In this document: positions 26,225-34,351 of the stretch, piece after piece
Numbering within the stretch: the stretch's first letter is position 1
Layout: the number at the start of each line of letters is the position of its first letter
Assembly: GCF_003688285.1 (NCBI RefSeq)
Contig: NZ_RCNT01000012.1
Span: 1-43,993, forward strand
DNA: 43,993 bases
Origin: Rhodophyticola porphyridii
GTDB lineage: Bacteria > Pseudomonadota > Alphaproteobacteria > Rhodobacterales > Rhodobacteraceae
Direction: 5' to 3'
The notes under the pieces: model-generated
What the model saw: the letters and a program-made list of their open reading frames with translations, nothing else
Databases searched by the model: none
What the model was told of the DNA's origin: nothing
Translations under genes and position numbers: made by a program

Positions 26225-26281
26225 CGCCGGCAGATTACGCGATGCAGGCCTGCCGCCTCAAGCATCTTGCAGCCATCTCCA

Positions 26282-26950
26282 TCAGGCGTTGACCAGCGCC
26301 TCGGACAGCGACGTGAACAGCGCCGCGCCATCCGTGCCGCCATGGGCGGGTTCTGCACGCCGTTCGGGATGCGGCATCATCCCGAGCACGCGGCGGTTTT
26401 CCGACAGGATCCCTGCAATGCGGTCGGTGGATCCGTTGGGCGCATCGAGATAGCGGAACGCCACGCGGTCCTCTCCCCTGAGCCGGGCCAGCGTTTCGGC
26501 ATCGGCCTGATAGTTGCCTTCGTGATGAGCGATGGGGATATCGATCTCCGCCCCCGCCGTATAGGCATTGGTGAAGGCGCTGTCTGTCGTCTCCACACGC
26601 AAGGTCACGGTCTTGCAGATGTATTTGACCCCTGCATTCTGCAGCAGCGCCCCGGGCAGAAGCCGGGTTTCGGTGAGAATCTGGAATCCGTTGCAGACGC
26701 CGAACACATAGCCGCCGCGCGCCGCATGGGCCTTCAGCGCACCCGAAATCGGCGATTGCGCAGCGATGGCCCCGCATCGCAGATAATCTCCATAGGAAAA
26801 CCCCCCGGGCACGCCGACGATATCAAGGCCGCCGGGCAGATCGGTATCCTTGTGCCAGACCATCTCCACATCGAAGCCGGCATTCCGGAACGCCACCGCC
26901 AGATCCCGGTCGCAGTTGGAGCCGGGGAAAACGAGAACCGCCGCACGCAT
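26282..26950 (-). CDS. purQ: FGAM synthase subunit PurQ (glutamine amidotransferase)
   Basis: Glutaminase subunit of formylglycinamidine ribonucleotide synthase, the fourth step of purine synthesis; it feeds ammonia to PurL with PurS as connector. Length 222 residues is typical. The class I triad is present: Cys in [10 protein letters not shown] (C86) and His/Glu in [10 protein letters not shown] near 195. The N-terminus [14 protein letters not shown] is family-typical. Its ATG overlaps the purS stop by one base (TGATG). purL is not in the window. Confidence 0.97.
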   Translation of the reverse strand: MRAAVLVFPGSNCDRDLAVAFRNAGFDVEMVWHKDTDLPGGLDIVGVPGGFSYGDYLRCGAIAAQSPISGALKAHAARGGYVFGVCNGFQILTETRLLPGALLQNAGVKYICKTVTLRVETTDSAFTNAYTAGAEIDIPIAHHEGNYQADAETLARLRGEDRVAFRYLDAPNGSTDRIAGILSENRRVLGMMPHPERRAEPAHGGTDGAALFTSLSEALVNA

Positions 26951-27180
26951 CAGCCCATCTCCACGCGGTAGCTTTCAATCACCGTGTTGGCGAGCAGCTT
27001 CTCGCACATCTCTGTCACCTGCGCCTCGGTCGTGCCATCGGCCAGATCCAGCTCGATCAGCTTGCCCTGGCGCACACCCTCGACACCGTCGAAGCCCAGT
27101 GCGCCAAGCGCGCGGCGCACGGCCTCGCCCTGCGGGTCCAGCACGCCTTGTTTCAGCATCACGGTAACGGTTGCGCGCAT
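26950..27180 (-). CDS. purS: FGAM synthase subunit PurS
   Basis: Small 76-residue subunit that bridges PurQ and PurL in FGAM synthase. The sequence [20 protein letters not shown], then [20 protein letters not shown], is characteristic of PurS. The ATG at 27180 has AAGGGG upstream and is preferred to 27228, which would add 16 unconserved residues. It is translated with purQ by one-base overlap and follows purC by 65 bases, giving a purC-purS-purQ operon. Confidence 0.96.
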   Translation of the reverse strand: MRATVTVMLKQGVLDPQGEAVRRALGALGFDGVEGVRQGKLIELDLADGTTEAQVTEMCEKLLANTVIESYRVEMG

Positions 27181-27245
27181 CGCGTCTGCCCCTTCTTTCT
27201 GTCTCGATTTCGCCCCGGTCCGGCCCATGCCCCGAATGCCCGGTA

Positions 27246-28007
27246 TCAGTTGATCAAGGTCGGTTTCGTCACCGGAGCGGCATTGGTGGGCATCACGCCC
27301 AGACGCCGCGCAACTTCGGTATATGCATCGGCCAGATTGCCCAGATCGCGGCGAAACACGTCCTTGTCGAATTTCTGCCCGGTCTCCATGTCCCAGAGAC
27401 GGCAGCTGTCGGGGCTGATCTCGTCGGCAACGATCAGACGCATGTAATCGCCATCCCAGATCCGACCGATCTCGATCTTGAAATCCACCAGCTTGATGCC
27501 GACCCCCATCATCAGGCCGCTCATGAAGTCATTCACGCGCAGCGCAAGCGAGATCATGTCGTCCAGATCCTGCTGGCTGGCCCAGCCGAAGGCGATGGCG
27601 TGCTCTTCGCTCACCAGCGGATCGCCGAGGGCGTCGTCCTTGAAGTAGAATTCCACGATCGGGCGCGGCAGGGCCGTGCCCTCGTCAATGCCAAGGCGCT
27701 TGGAGATCGAGCCCGCCGCCACGTTGCGCACGACCACTTCCAGCGGGATGATCTCCACCGCGCGGATCAGTTGCTCGCGCATGTTGATGCGGCGGATGAA
27801 ATGGGTCGGCACGCCGATATTGCCCAGACCGGTCATGAAGAACTCCGACAGGCGGTTGTTCAGCACGCCCTTGCCGTCGATCACATCGCGTTTCTCGGCG
27901 TTGAAGGCGGTGGCGTCATCCTTGAAATATTGCACCAGTGTGCCGGGTTCAGGCCCCTCATAGAGGATTTTGGCCTTGCCTTCGTAGACCAGTTTGCGCC
28001 GTGCCAT
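27246..28007 (-). CDS. purC: SAICAR synthase (phosphoribosylaminoimidazole-succinocarboxamide synthase)
   Basis: Joins CAIR with aspartate using ATP to form SAICAR in purine synthesis. 253 residues, typical length. Recognised from the N-terminal ATP-grasp-like start [16 protein letters not shown], the block [32 protein letters not shown], and [16 protein letters not shown] precedes the ATG at 28007, which decides the start. First gene of the purC-purS-purQ run; divergent from the DUF1476 gene, so the promoter region for both lies at 28008-28177. Confidence 0.97.
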   Translation of the reverse strand: MARRKLVYEGKAKILYEGPEPGTLVQYFKDDATAFNAEKRDVIDGKGVLNNRLSEFFMTGLGNIGVPTHFIRRINMREQLIRAVEIIPLEVVVRNVAAGSISKRLGIDEGTALPRPIVEFYFKDDALGDPLVSEEHAIAFGWASQQDLDDMISLALRVNDFMSGLMMGVGIKLVDFKIEIGRIWDGDYMRLIVADEISPDSCRLWDMETGQKFDKDVFRRDLGNLADAYTEVARRLGVMPTNAAPVTKPTLIN

Positions 28008-28177
28008 ATTGTCTCCGTGAAAGGGGGCCGAAACGTGCCCCCACATTCCGTCAATTGAGCCGCGCTATAGGCCATCGGGCGCTCTGTCGCAAGGCGGATG
28101 GGCCATATCCGCTTGCGAGCCTGTGTCCACCCGGCATAATGGGGTCGACCGGCATTCCCTGTGAACGGAGAACAGAC

Positions 28178-28492
28178 ATGACCACCTTCGATGATCGCGA
28201 ACACGCGTTCGAGTCAAAATTCGCCCATGACGCCGAAATGGCTTTCAAGGCCGAAGCCCGGCGCAACAAGCTGATGGGATTGTGGGTGGCGGAGATTCTG
28301 GGCAAAACCGGCGACGAGGCAAACGCCTATGCCGCCGAGGTCGTGAAGGCCGATTTCGAAGAGGCCGGCCACGAAGATGTGATGCGCAAGGTGATGGGCG
28401 ATCTGGGCGACCGGGTGCCGGAGGCCGAGATCCGCGCCAAATATGCCGAGCTTCTGGCGGTGGCCAAGGGCCAGCTTCTGAACGAAGTCTAG
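28178..28492 (+). CDS. DUF1476 family protein: F1-ATPase inhibitor, zeta subunit type
   Basis: A 104-residue helical protein beginning MTTFDDREHAFESKFAHDAE, continuing RRNKLMGLWVAEILGKTGDE, and ending in a helix (AEIRAKYAELLAVAKGQLL). This is the DUF1476 family, whose Paracoccus denitrificans member is the zeta subunit that inserts its N-terminus into F1-ATPase and blocks ATP hydrolysis. The conserved N-terminal inhibitory segment is present. How strongly each alphaproteobacterial homologue inhibits varies, so activity here is inferred. Start at 28178 has GGAG upstream. A good terminator follows. Confidence 0.9.
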   Translation: MTTFDDREHAFESKFAHDAEMAFKAEARRNKLMGLWVAEILGKTGDEANAYAAEVVKADFEEAGHEDVMRKVMGDLGDRVPEAEIRAKYAELLAVAKGQLLNEV

Positions 28493-28517
28493 ATCGTCGA
28501 CACGACCCCACATCTCG

Positions 28518-28553
28518 ACGGCCCCGATGGATCCATGTCCGCGGGGCCGTTTT
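28518..28553 (+). terminator. Rho-independent terminator after the DUF1476 gene
   Basis: ACGGCCCCG (28518-28526) pairs with CGGGGCCGT (28542-28550), followed by TTT. The loop is 15 bases. Confidence 0.75.
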
Positions 28554-28627
28554 GCATGAAGACCCGGCCGGTCCGCGCCCCCGATCCCGGCATCGCGCCG
28601 GACTAGGGACAGACGCGGTGCGATCAT

Positions 28628-28662
28628 ATGCGGATCGGCGCGTGACAGGCGGCGATCCGCAT
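28628..28662 (+). promoter_or_regulatory. Long inverted repeat in the bmt leader
   Basis: ATGCGGATCG (28628-28637) and its exact complement CGATCCGCAT (28653-28662), with a 15-base loop. It lies about 105 bases upstream of the bmt start. There is no U-run, so a plain terminator is unlikely. It could be a hairpin of an RNA regulatory element or an operator. No known riboswitch consensus was recognised. Confidence 0.4.
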
Positions 28663-28766
28663 GCCCTGCAAGGCGGCTCATAACCATTATGCAGAGAATA
28701 AGCTTGCGCGGAAAGGGCACAGACGCCATGTCCGGCCTGCTTGCAAGTAGGAAAGACCCAATTCAC

Positions 28767-29783
28767 ATGACCGATGCGCTGTCCGAGCTTCTGGCGACCC
28801 GTGACTGGCTTCTGGCCGACGGGGCGACGGGAACCACGCTGTTCAACATGGGCCTGCAATCAGGCGATGCGCCCGAGTTGTGGAATGTGGAACATCCCGA
28901 CCGGATCACCGCGCTCTATTCCGGAGCGGTGGAGGCCGGGTCGGATCTGTTTCTGACCAATTCCTTCGGGGGTACGCGCGCGCGGCTGAAGCTGCATGAT
29001 GCGCAGGATCGCGCCTTCGAGCTGAACAAGGCCGCCGCCGAGATCGGCCGCGAGGTGGCCGACAAGGCCGGACGGCGGGTGATCGTGGCGGGCTCGATGG
29101 GCCCCACGGGCGAGATCATGGCCCCGATGGGCGCCCTGACCCACGAAAACGCGGTGGAGATGTTCCACGAACAGGCCGAAGGGCTGAAGGCCGGCGGGGC
29201 CGACGTGCTCTGGGTCGAGACGATCAGCGCGGCGGAGGAATACAAGGCCGCCGCCGAGGCCGCCCGGCTGGCCGATATGCCATGGTGCGGCACGATGAGC
29301 TTCGACACCGCGGGGCGCACGATGATGGGCCTGACCTCGGCCGCGATGTCCGAGATGGTGGAACGGCTGGATCACAAACCGCTGGCCTACGGGGCCAATT
29401 GCGGGGTCGGCGCGTCGGACCTGCTGCGGACGGTTCTGGGTTTCCGCGCCTCGGGCAACGAGCGGCCGGTGATCGCCAAGGGCAATGCGGGCATTCCGAA
29501 ATATGTGGACGGGCATATCCACTACGATGGCACGCCCGATCTGATGGCGCGCTATGCGGTGCTGGCCCGCGATGCGGGCGCCACGATCATCGGCGGCTGC
29601 TGCGGCACCCAGCCCGAGCATTTGCGCAAGATGCGCGCGGCGCTGGAGACAGAGCCGAAATCGGCTGCGCCCACGCTGGAGGCGATCACCGCCGCCCTGG
29701 GCGGGTTTTCGTCCGACAGCGATGGCACCGACGGGGCCGGGCCGACGCGTGCGCGCCCAAGCCGGCGCCGCACGCGCGGATGA
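28767..29783 (+). CDS. bmt: Homocysteine S-methyltransferase, stand-alone (Bmt / split MetH type)
   Basis: Zinc-dependent homocysteine methyltransferase of 338 residues, matching only the N-terminal (homocysteine) domain of MetH. Zinc ligands are C212 (GANCGVG) and C278/C279 (GGCCGTQ). The (beta/alpha)8 barrel start WLLADGATGTTLFNMGL is typical. In Rhodobacterales it is usually labelled betaine-homocysteine methyltransferase, but a fitness-based study of Phaeobacter inhibens (recalled, not checked) assigned such a protein to a three-part B12-dependent methionine synthase. The corrinoid gene 1.3 kb downstream supports that reading. ATG at 28767 is favoured by homology; ATGs at 28728 and 28689 would add 13 and 26 unconserved residues, and no start has a strong ribosome site. 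Confidence 0.85.
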   Translation: MTDALSELLATRDWLLADGATGTTLFNMGLQSGDAPELWNVEHPDRITALYSGAVEAGSDLFLTNSFGGTRARLKLHDAQDRAFELNKAAAEIGREVADKAGRRVIVAGSMGPTGEIMAPMGALTHENAVEMFHEQAEGLKAGGADVLWVETISAAEEYKAAAEAARLADMPWCGTMSFDTAGRTMMGLTSAAMSEMVERLDHKPLAYGANCGVGASDLLRTVLGFRASGNERPVIAKGNAGIPKYVDGHIHYDGTPDLMARYAVLARDAGATIIGGCCGTQPEHLRKMRAALETEPKSAAPTLEAITAALGGFSSDSDGTDGAGPTRARPSRRRTRG

Positions 29784-29893
29784 CCGGGGCGTGTGTCATG
29801 GCCCTTTCCGTGGCAAGTGTCGCAACGCGGCCGCGTTTCCCTGACCCTGTTGCCGTTTGGTATGGGGCTGTTCCGACCGCGAGGCGGGCGAGG

Positions 29894-30976
29894 TCACAGA
29901 AGGCTGAGTTGATCGCCCTTTGCCGGCGGTGGACAAAACAGATCTGTCCTGAGCGGTGGCAGGTCCCGGTCCAGCCCGAGCGCCCGGGATGCCCGGCGAA
30001 ACCGGGCCCGGATCAGCTCCGCATAGGTGCCAGTGCCCGTCATCCGCTTGCCCCAGTCGCTGCAGTAATCCCGCCCGCCATGCATCTCGCGGATTTTCTC
30101 CATCACCCTGTTGAACCGTGCCGGGTAGTGCTCTTCCAGCCAGTCGCGCCAGAGCGGCGAGACCTCCCGCGGCAGACGCAGCGCCACAAAACTCGCCGCC
30201 ACCGCACCGGCGTCGCGGGCGGCCGTCAGGATCGCCTCGATCTCTGGATCGGTGAGGCCGGGCACGATGGGCGATACCATGACCCGCACCTCGCAGCCGG
30301 CGCGGGACAGCACCTCGATCGCCCGAAGGCGGCGCGCGGGCGACGGCACGCGCGGCTCCATCTTTCGCGCCAGACCCCGATCCAGCGTGGTGATCGAGAT
30401 CCCGACCCGCGCCAACCCCGCCTGCCCCATGGGCCCAAGGATGTCCGCGTCCCGCTCGACCAGCGTACCCTTGGTGACAATCCCGACCGGGTGCTGAAAC
30501 GCCTGCAACACCTCAAGGACGCCGCGCATGATGCGCCGGTCCCGTTCGATGGGTTGATAAGGGTCGGTATTGGTGCCGATGGCGATGACGCGGGGGCGGT
30601 AACGCGGGTTGCGCAACTCCGCCTCCAGCAGCTCGGGCGCGTTGGGCTTGGCGGTCAGCCGGGTTTCGAAATCGAGGCCCGGAGACAGGCCCCAATAGGC
30701 ATGGCTTGGCCGGGCAAAGCAGTAGATGCAACCGTGTTCGCAGCCGCGGTAAGGGTTAATGGAGCGGTCGAACGGGATGTCGGGGCTGGTGTTGCGGGTA
30801 ATGATGGACTTTGCCAGTTCCTCCCGCACTTCGGCCTTCAGCGGCGGCAGGGCCTCCTCCTCCGCCCAACCATCGGAAAATCCTGTTCTTTCAAATCGCT
30901 CGAACCGGCCGGTTCGGTTGCTGGCCGCGCCCCGGCCCTTGCGGCGATCGGGGGAAAGGATCGGGTCCGTTTCCAT
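29894..30976 (-). CDS. PA0069-family radical SAM protein (SplB-related)
   Basis: Radical SAM enzyme of 360 residues. The [4Fe-4S] cluster motif CxxxCxxC is C79-C83-C86 in RGCEHGCIYCFARPSHAY. Downstream blocks (AIGTNTDPYQPIE, ITTLDRGLARKMEPR, VMVSPIVPGLTD) match the PA0069/Rv2578c family, distantly related to spore photoproduct lyase. The reaction is not known. A LexA-type box, GAAC-N7-GAAC, lies 12 bases upstream of the start codon, suggesting induction by DNA damage. The first 25 residues are basic and not conserved. It converges with bmt and diverges from the corrinoid-protein gene. Confidence 0.88.
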   Translation of the reverse strand: METDPILSPDRRKGRGAASNRTGRFERFERTGFSDGWAEEEALPPLKAEVREELAKSIITRNTSPDIPFDRSINPYRGCEHGCIYCFARPSHAYWGLSPGLDFETRLTAKPNAPELLEAELRNPRYRPRVIAIGTNTDPYQPIERDRRIMRGVLEVLQAFQHPVGIVTKGTLVERDADILGPMGQAGLARVGISITTLDRGLARKMEPRVPSPARRLRAIEVLSRAGCEVRVMVSPIVPGLTDPEIEAILTAARDAGAVAASFVALRLPREVSPLWRDWLEEHYPARFNRVMEKIREMHGGRDYCSDWGKRMTGTGTYAELIRARFRRASRALGLDRDLPPLRTDLFCPPPAKGDQLSLL

Positions 30977-30988
30977 CTCCGATATCTA

Positions 30989-31003
30989 GAACATAGCAAG
31001 AAC
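30989..31003. promoter_or_regulatory. LexA-type SOS box upstream of the radical SAM gene
   Basis: GAACATAGCAAGAAC fits GAAC-N7-GAAC exactly; on the other strand it is GTTC-N7-GTTC, the alphaproteobacterial LexA operator. It sits 12-27 bases upstream of the radical SAM ATG at 30976 and 123 bases upstream of the corrinoid-protein gene. The position suits repression of the radical SAM gene. The match to a short consensus could be chance, but the location argues against it. Confidence 0.6.
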
Positions 31004-31125
31004 ATTTACAAGCGCAGGTCGGTCGCAGCACGGCCTGTGTCGCAATCCAGCGCGTCAATTTTCCCCCTTAGCCTAGCTAATGGTCAAAATGCGCACAGGA
31101 CACCCAGAAGAGGGAGAGCCTAATC

Positions 31126-31833
31126 ATGTCCGAAGAAGAAGACGACATCATCCTCGCGGATCTGGACGATGACGAGCTTGTCCAACAGATGTTCGACGAC
31201 CTGTATGACGGTCTGAAGGAAGAGATCGAGGAAGGCGTCAACATCCTGCTGGCGCGCGATTGGGCGCCCTACCGCATCCTGACGGAGGCGCTGGTGGGCG
31301 GCATGACCATCGTGGGCAACGATTTCCGGGACGGAATCCTGTTCGTCCCCGAGGTTCTGCTGGCGGCCAATGCGATGAAGGGCGGCATGGCGATCCTGAA
31401 ACCGCTTCTGGTCGAAACCGGCGCACCGCGTGTCGGCAAGATGGTGATCGGCACGGTCAAGGGTGACATCCATGATATCGGCAAGAACCTTGTGTCGATG
31501 ATGATGGAGGGCGCCGGGTTCGAGGTGGTCGATCTGGGCATCAACAACGCGGTGGAAAGCTATCTCGAAGCCCTAGAGACCGAAGAGCCCGACATCCTTG
31601 GCATGTCCGCCCTTCTGACCACGACCATGCCCTATATGAAGGTCGTGATCGACACGCTGAAGGAAAAGGGCCTGCGCGACGATTACATCGTGCTGGTCGG
31701 AGGCGCGCCCCTGAACGAGGAGTTCGGCAAGGCCATCGGCGCCGACGCCTATTGCCGGGATGCGGCCGTTGCCGTGGAAACCGCCAAGGACTGGATCGCG
31801 CGCAAACACAACCAGATGGCCGCAAGCGCCTGA
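31126..31833 (+). CDS. Corrinoid (B12-binding) methyl-carrier protein
   Basis: A 235-residue protein of the MtbC/MetH-cobalamin-domain type that carries a methyl group on cobalamin between methyltransferases. An acidic N-terminus is followed by a four-helix cap (about 20-95; ILLARDWAPYRILTEALVGG, FVPEVLLAANAMKGG), then the Rossmann B12 domain with the cobalt-ligating His in GDIHDIGKNLV (H116), and SALLTTTMPYMK and VLVGGAPLNEEF for the nucleotide tail. Strong GAGGGAGAG ribosome site. Together with Bmt it probably forms a split methionine synthase; an alternative is methylamine or glycine-betaine methyl transfer, but no MttB-type gene is nearby. A terminator follows. Confidence 0.9.
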   Translation: MSEEEDDIILADLDDDELVQQMFDDLYDGLKEEIEEGVNILLARDWAPYRILTEALVGGMTIVGNDFRDGILFVPEVLLAANAMKGGMAILKPLLVETGAPRVGKMVIGTVKGDIHDIGKNLVSMMMEGAGFEVVDLGINNAVESYLEALETEEPDILGMSALLTTTMPYMKVVIDTLKEKGLRDDYIVLVGGAPLNEEFGKAIGADAYCRDAAVAVETAKDWIARKHNQMAASA

Positions 31834-31858
31834 GCCGTTCGGCGGACCGGAGTGAATG

Positions 31859-31889
31859 AAAAAGGCGGGCCGGAAGGCGCGCCTTTTTT
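31859..31889 (+). terminator. Terminator after the corrinoid-protein gene
   Basis: AAAAGGCG...CGCCTTTT arms extended by GCC/GGC across one G-G mismatch, GGAA loop, then a run of T. Strong rho-independent terminator. Confidence 0.8.
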
Positions 31890-32030
31890 CTTTCCCGGTC
31901 TCTCGCCGCTCTGGCGAAGGCACGCGTGAGGCGGAGCGCCGGGCATCAGCCCCGGCAAGTCGTGCCCCAAGGCCCCTGCATCCGGATCTCTGCCCTTGCG
32001 TCGGCCCTCACATCCCGATTTGGTGCCCCC

Positions 32031-32747
32031 ATGCGAACCTATGCCATCGGAGATATTCACGGTCATCTGGACAAGCTGGAGCTTGCCCATGAGTTAATCG
32101 CCGCGGACCGCACGGCCTGCGGCGACGAGACCGCCCCGATTGTCCATATCGGCGATCTGGTGGATCGGGGCCCCGACAGTGCCGGCGTGCTGCGCTATCT
32201 GAGCGCGCAGCAGCAGACCGACGGCCGCATCGTGGTTCTGAAGGGCAATCACGAGCAGATGCTGGACGATTTCCTGACCAACCCTCCCGGCACCGATGAT
32301 GCGCAGGCGAACGGATATCTGAGGCCCGGTATTGGCGGGCGGGCGACGCTTGCCTCCTTCGGGATGGATCCCGATGCGCCCGCCGCCGACCTGCAGCGCG
32401 ATGCACGGGTCCATGTGTCTGCATCGGAGCACGCCTTTCTTGCGTCGCTGCCGCTGACCTTTCTGCACGGTGCCTGTCTGTTCGTGCATGCAGGCATCCG
32501 GCCGGGGCTCCCGCTGGAGCAGCAGGACCCGGAGGATCTGATCTGGATCCGCAAGGAGTTTCTGGAAAGCAGCGAGGATCACGGCCTGCTCGTGGTCCAT
32601 GGTCATACGCCCATCGAACGGGTCGAGCACCATGGCAACCGGCTGAACATCGATACCGGCGCGGCCTTTGGCGGGCCGCTTTCGGCCATCGTGATCGAGG
32701 GACGCGCGGCATGGCTGCTGTCTCCGAGCGGACGTCTGCCTGTATGA
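32031..32747 (+). CDS. Metallophosphoesterase (serine/threonine phosphatase type)
   Basis: A 238-residue calcineurin-like phosphoesterase resembling bacterial PrpA/PrpE and ApaH. All metal motifs are present: GDIHGH (about 7-12), GDLVDRGPDS (about 41-50), GNHEQM (about 74-79), and a C-terminal VVHGHTPIE (about 188-196). It is predicted cytoplasmic. Whether it acts on phosphoproteins or dinucleoside polyphosphates cannot be decided. The ATG at 32031 is chosen because the first strand (TYAIGDIHG) begins two residues later. Its stop overlaps the EamA gene start (ATGA). Confidence 0.85.
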   Translation: MRTYAIGDIHGHLDKLELAHELIAADRTACGDETAPIVHIGDLVDRGPDSAGVLRYLSAQQQTDGRIVVLKGNHEQMLDDFLTNPPGTDDAQANGYLRPGIGGRATLASFGMDPDAPAADLQRDARVHVSASEHAFLASLPLTFLHGACLFVHAGIRPGLPLEQQDPEDLIWIRKEFLESSEDHGLLVVHGHTPIERVEHHGNRLNIDTGAAFGGPLSAIVIEGRAAWLLSPSGRLPV

Positions 32748-33604
32748 ACGGCCGCGATCTGGCCATCGTCGCGATCGTGATCATCGCCTGGGGCTCGAAT
32801 TTCACGGCCATGAAGCTGGCCCTGGATGAACTGCCGCCCTTTCTTTTCGTGGGCCTGCGCTTTCTGATCCTGTTGCCATTGCTCGCGATTCTGCCCCGCC
32901 CGCCCGTGCCATGGTGGAAAATCCTCGCCGTGGGTACGCTGATCAACATGGGGCAATTCGCGTTTCTTTTCGCCGCGATGCGAGCGGATGTGACGGCGGG
33001 TCTGGCCTCGTTGCTGTTGCAGGCGCAGGCGCCGCTCACGATCCTCCTGTCGGCGCTGTTTCTGGGGGAACGGGTGCACGGCATTCAGATACTCGGGATC
33101 TCGGTCGCGGTCGCCGGGCTGGTGATTTTCGGCGTGGGCGCGGGCGGCAACCTCACGCGGGTGGGCCTTGGGCTGATCTTGTGCGGGGCGCTGTGCTGGG
33201 CCGGCGGCAATCTGGTCCTGAAAGGTCTGCGTGGCGTTTCGATGCTGCCGCTCTTCATCTGGGCCAGCCTTGTCCCGCCGGTGCCGATGCTGGCCCTGTC
33301 GCTGACGGTGGAGGGGCCGGAGCCCGTCGCCACCATCGCCGCGCTCAGCATGCAGGGCTGGGTCGCGGTGGTCTATGTGGCGCTGATTTCAACGGTTCTG
33401 GGATACTCGCTCTGGGGCGCGCTTCTGGCGCGGCACAAGGCCGCCGATGTCACACCCTTCGCGCTGCTGATCCCGGTCGTGGGCATCGCCACGGCGGCGC
33501 TGGTCCTCGGGGAGCGTCTCACCCCTCTGGAGGTGACCGGGGCCGTGGTGATCATGGCGGGGCTGGCGCTGTCGGTTCTGGGGCCGCGCCTCAGGCCGGT
33601 CTGA
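32744..33604 (+). CDS. EamA/DMT-family metabolite exporter
   Basis: A 286-residue inner-membrane protein with ten predicted helices arranged as two EamA repeats (about 1-130 and 140-280). Typical blocks are VIIAWGSNFTAMKLALDELPPF, LLLQAQAPLTILLSALFLGE, and, in the second repeat, VTPFALLIPVVGIATAALVLGE. DMT exporters of this type efflux amino acids such as O-acetylserine or threonine, or other small metabolites; the substrate here is unknown. ATG overlaps the phosphatase stop by four bases (ATGA), so the pair is translationally coupled. A 9-base-stem hairpin lies 60 bases downstream. Confidence 0.88.
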   Translation: MNGRDLAIVAIVIIAWGSNFTAMKLALDELPPFLFVGLRFLILLPLLAILPRPPVPWWKILAVGTLINMGQFAFLFAAMRADVTAGLASLLLQAQAPLTILLSALFLGERVHGIQILGISVAVAGLVIFGVGAGGNLTRVGLGLILCGALCWAGGNLVLKGLRGVSMLPLFIWASLVPPVPMLALSLTVEGPEPVATIAALSMQGWVAVVYVALISTVLGYSLWGALLARHKAADVTPFALLIPVVGIATAALVLGERLTPLEVTGAVVIMAGLALSVLGPRLRPV

Positions 33605-33663
33605 TCCTGCCGCCCCGGCGGGGGCGACCGGCAAAAGACAGGGCACCCCGCCTGACCGGCGAA

Positions 33664-33686
33664 GGGCCCGTGCGCATCACGGGCCC
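33664..33686. terminator. GC hairpin between convergent genes
   Basis: GGGCCCGTG-CGCAT-CACGGGCCC, a perfect 9-base stem between the EamA gene (plus) and the membrane-protein gene (minus). No T-run, but its position suits a bidirectional terminator. Confidence 0.6.
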
Positions 33687-33714
33687 CAGTTCCTGCCCAA
33701 CCGATCCGGCTGGA

Positions 33715-34236
33715 TCACCGGCTCCTCTGCCGGTCCAGATACACAACCGCGGCCGCCGCGGCGATGGCGTAAAACACATGCCCCGCCAAAGCGACCCAGG
33801 TGATCCCGGTAAAGCCCAGGAAGAACGGCAGCCCCGCGATCATCGTGATCCCGCCGATGGCAAAGACCCACAGACCGGCGCCATAAATGGCCGAGCCGAT
33901 GACCCAATGCAGCCCGGGCAGGATCCGCGCGATGACGGGGCGGGCAATGAAAAGCCAACCCACCGGATAGGCGATGGCCCCCACCAGAAAGAGATGCATG
34001 AAGTTCCCCGCCGCCGCACCGTTCGGCAGACCAAGCGCGCCCAGAAAACCGCGCGCCAGTCCGACGGGCGCCAGTTGCGCGAACCCGAGCATCGGGGAAA
34101 TCGCCTTGCCCCAGAGGTCGAAGGCCAATGTGCCCGCCGCTCCGCTTATCAAGATCAGGGCGAGTGTGTGGAGATTGATCGCGGGCAGGCTGGCGCTGCC
34201 GGCGGTGGGCGTCGTGGTGGCTGTCATCGGTGTCAT
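33715..34236 (-). CDS. Small integral membrane protein, function unknown
   Basis: A 173-residue protein with about five hydrophobic helices: near 22-45, 75-98 (FMHLFLVGAIAYPVGWLFIA), 108-130 (HWVIGSAIYGAGLWVFAIGG), 128-145 and 145-166. A Thr/Ala-rich N-terminus (MTPMTATTTPTAG) precedes the first helix; a later start at MTATT is possible. Helices carry scattered Gly and His residues but no recognised metal or haem motif. No family of known function was identified. It is divergent from the DUF1638 gene, sharing about 115 bases of upstream sequence. Confidence 0.7.
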   Translation of the reverse strand: MTPMTATTTPTAGSASLPAINLHTLALILISGAAGTLAFDLWGKAISPMLGFAQLAPVGLARGFLGALGLPNGAAAGNFMHLFLVGAIAYPVGWLFIARPVIARILPGLHWVIGSAIYGAGLWVFAIGGITMIAGLPFFLGFTGITWVALAGHVFYAIAAAAAVVYLDRQRSR

Positions 34237-34351
34237 CCTTCGAATGCGGTCTGTCTGAGATCCGGGTTTGTCTTGACGCCAGACTCGGCCAAGGGTCTGA
34301 TCCGCTCAACCCACAGCGCCGTGAGCGCACGGACTGGTGTAAAGTGTTTCA

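Noticed and set aside
31021-31125. Cobalamin riboswitch before the corrinoid-protein gene
   Set aside because: Leader is only about 100 bases and has no visible B12-box-like GCCACTG motif.
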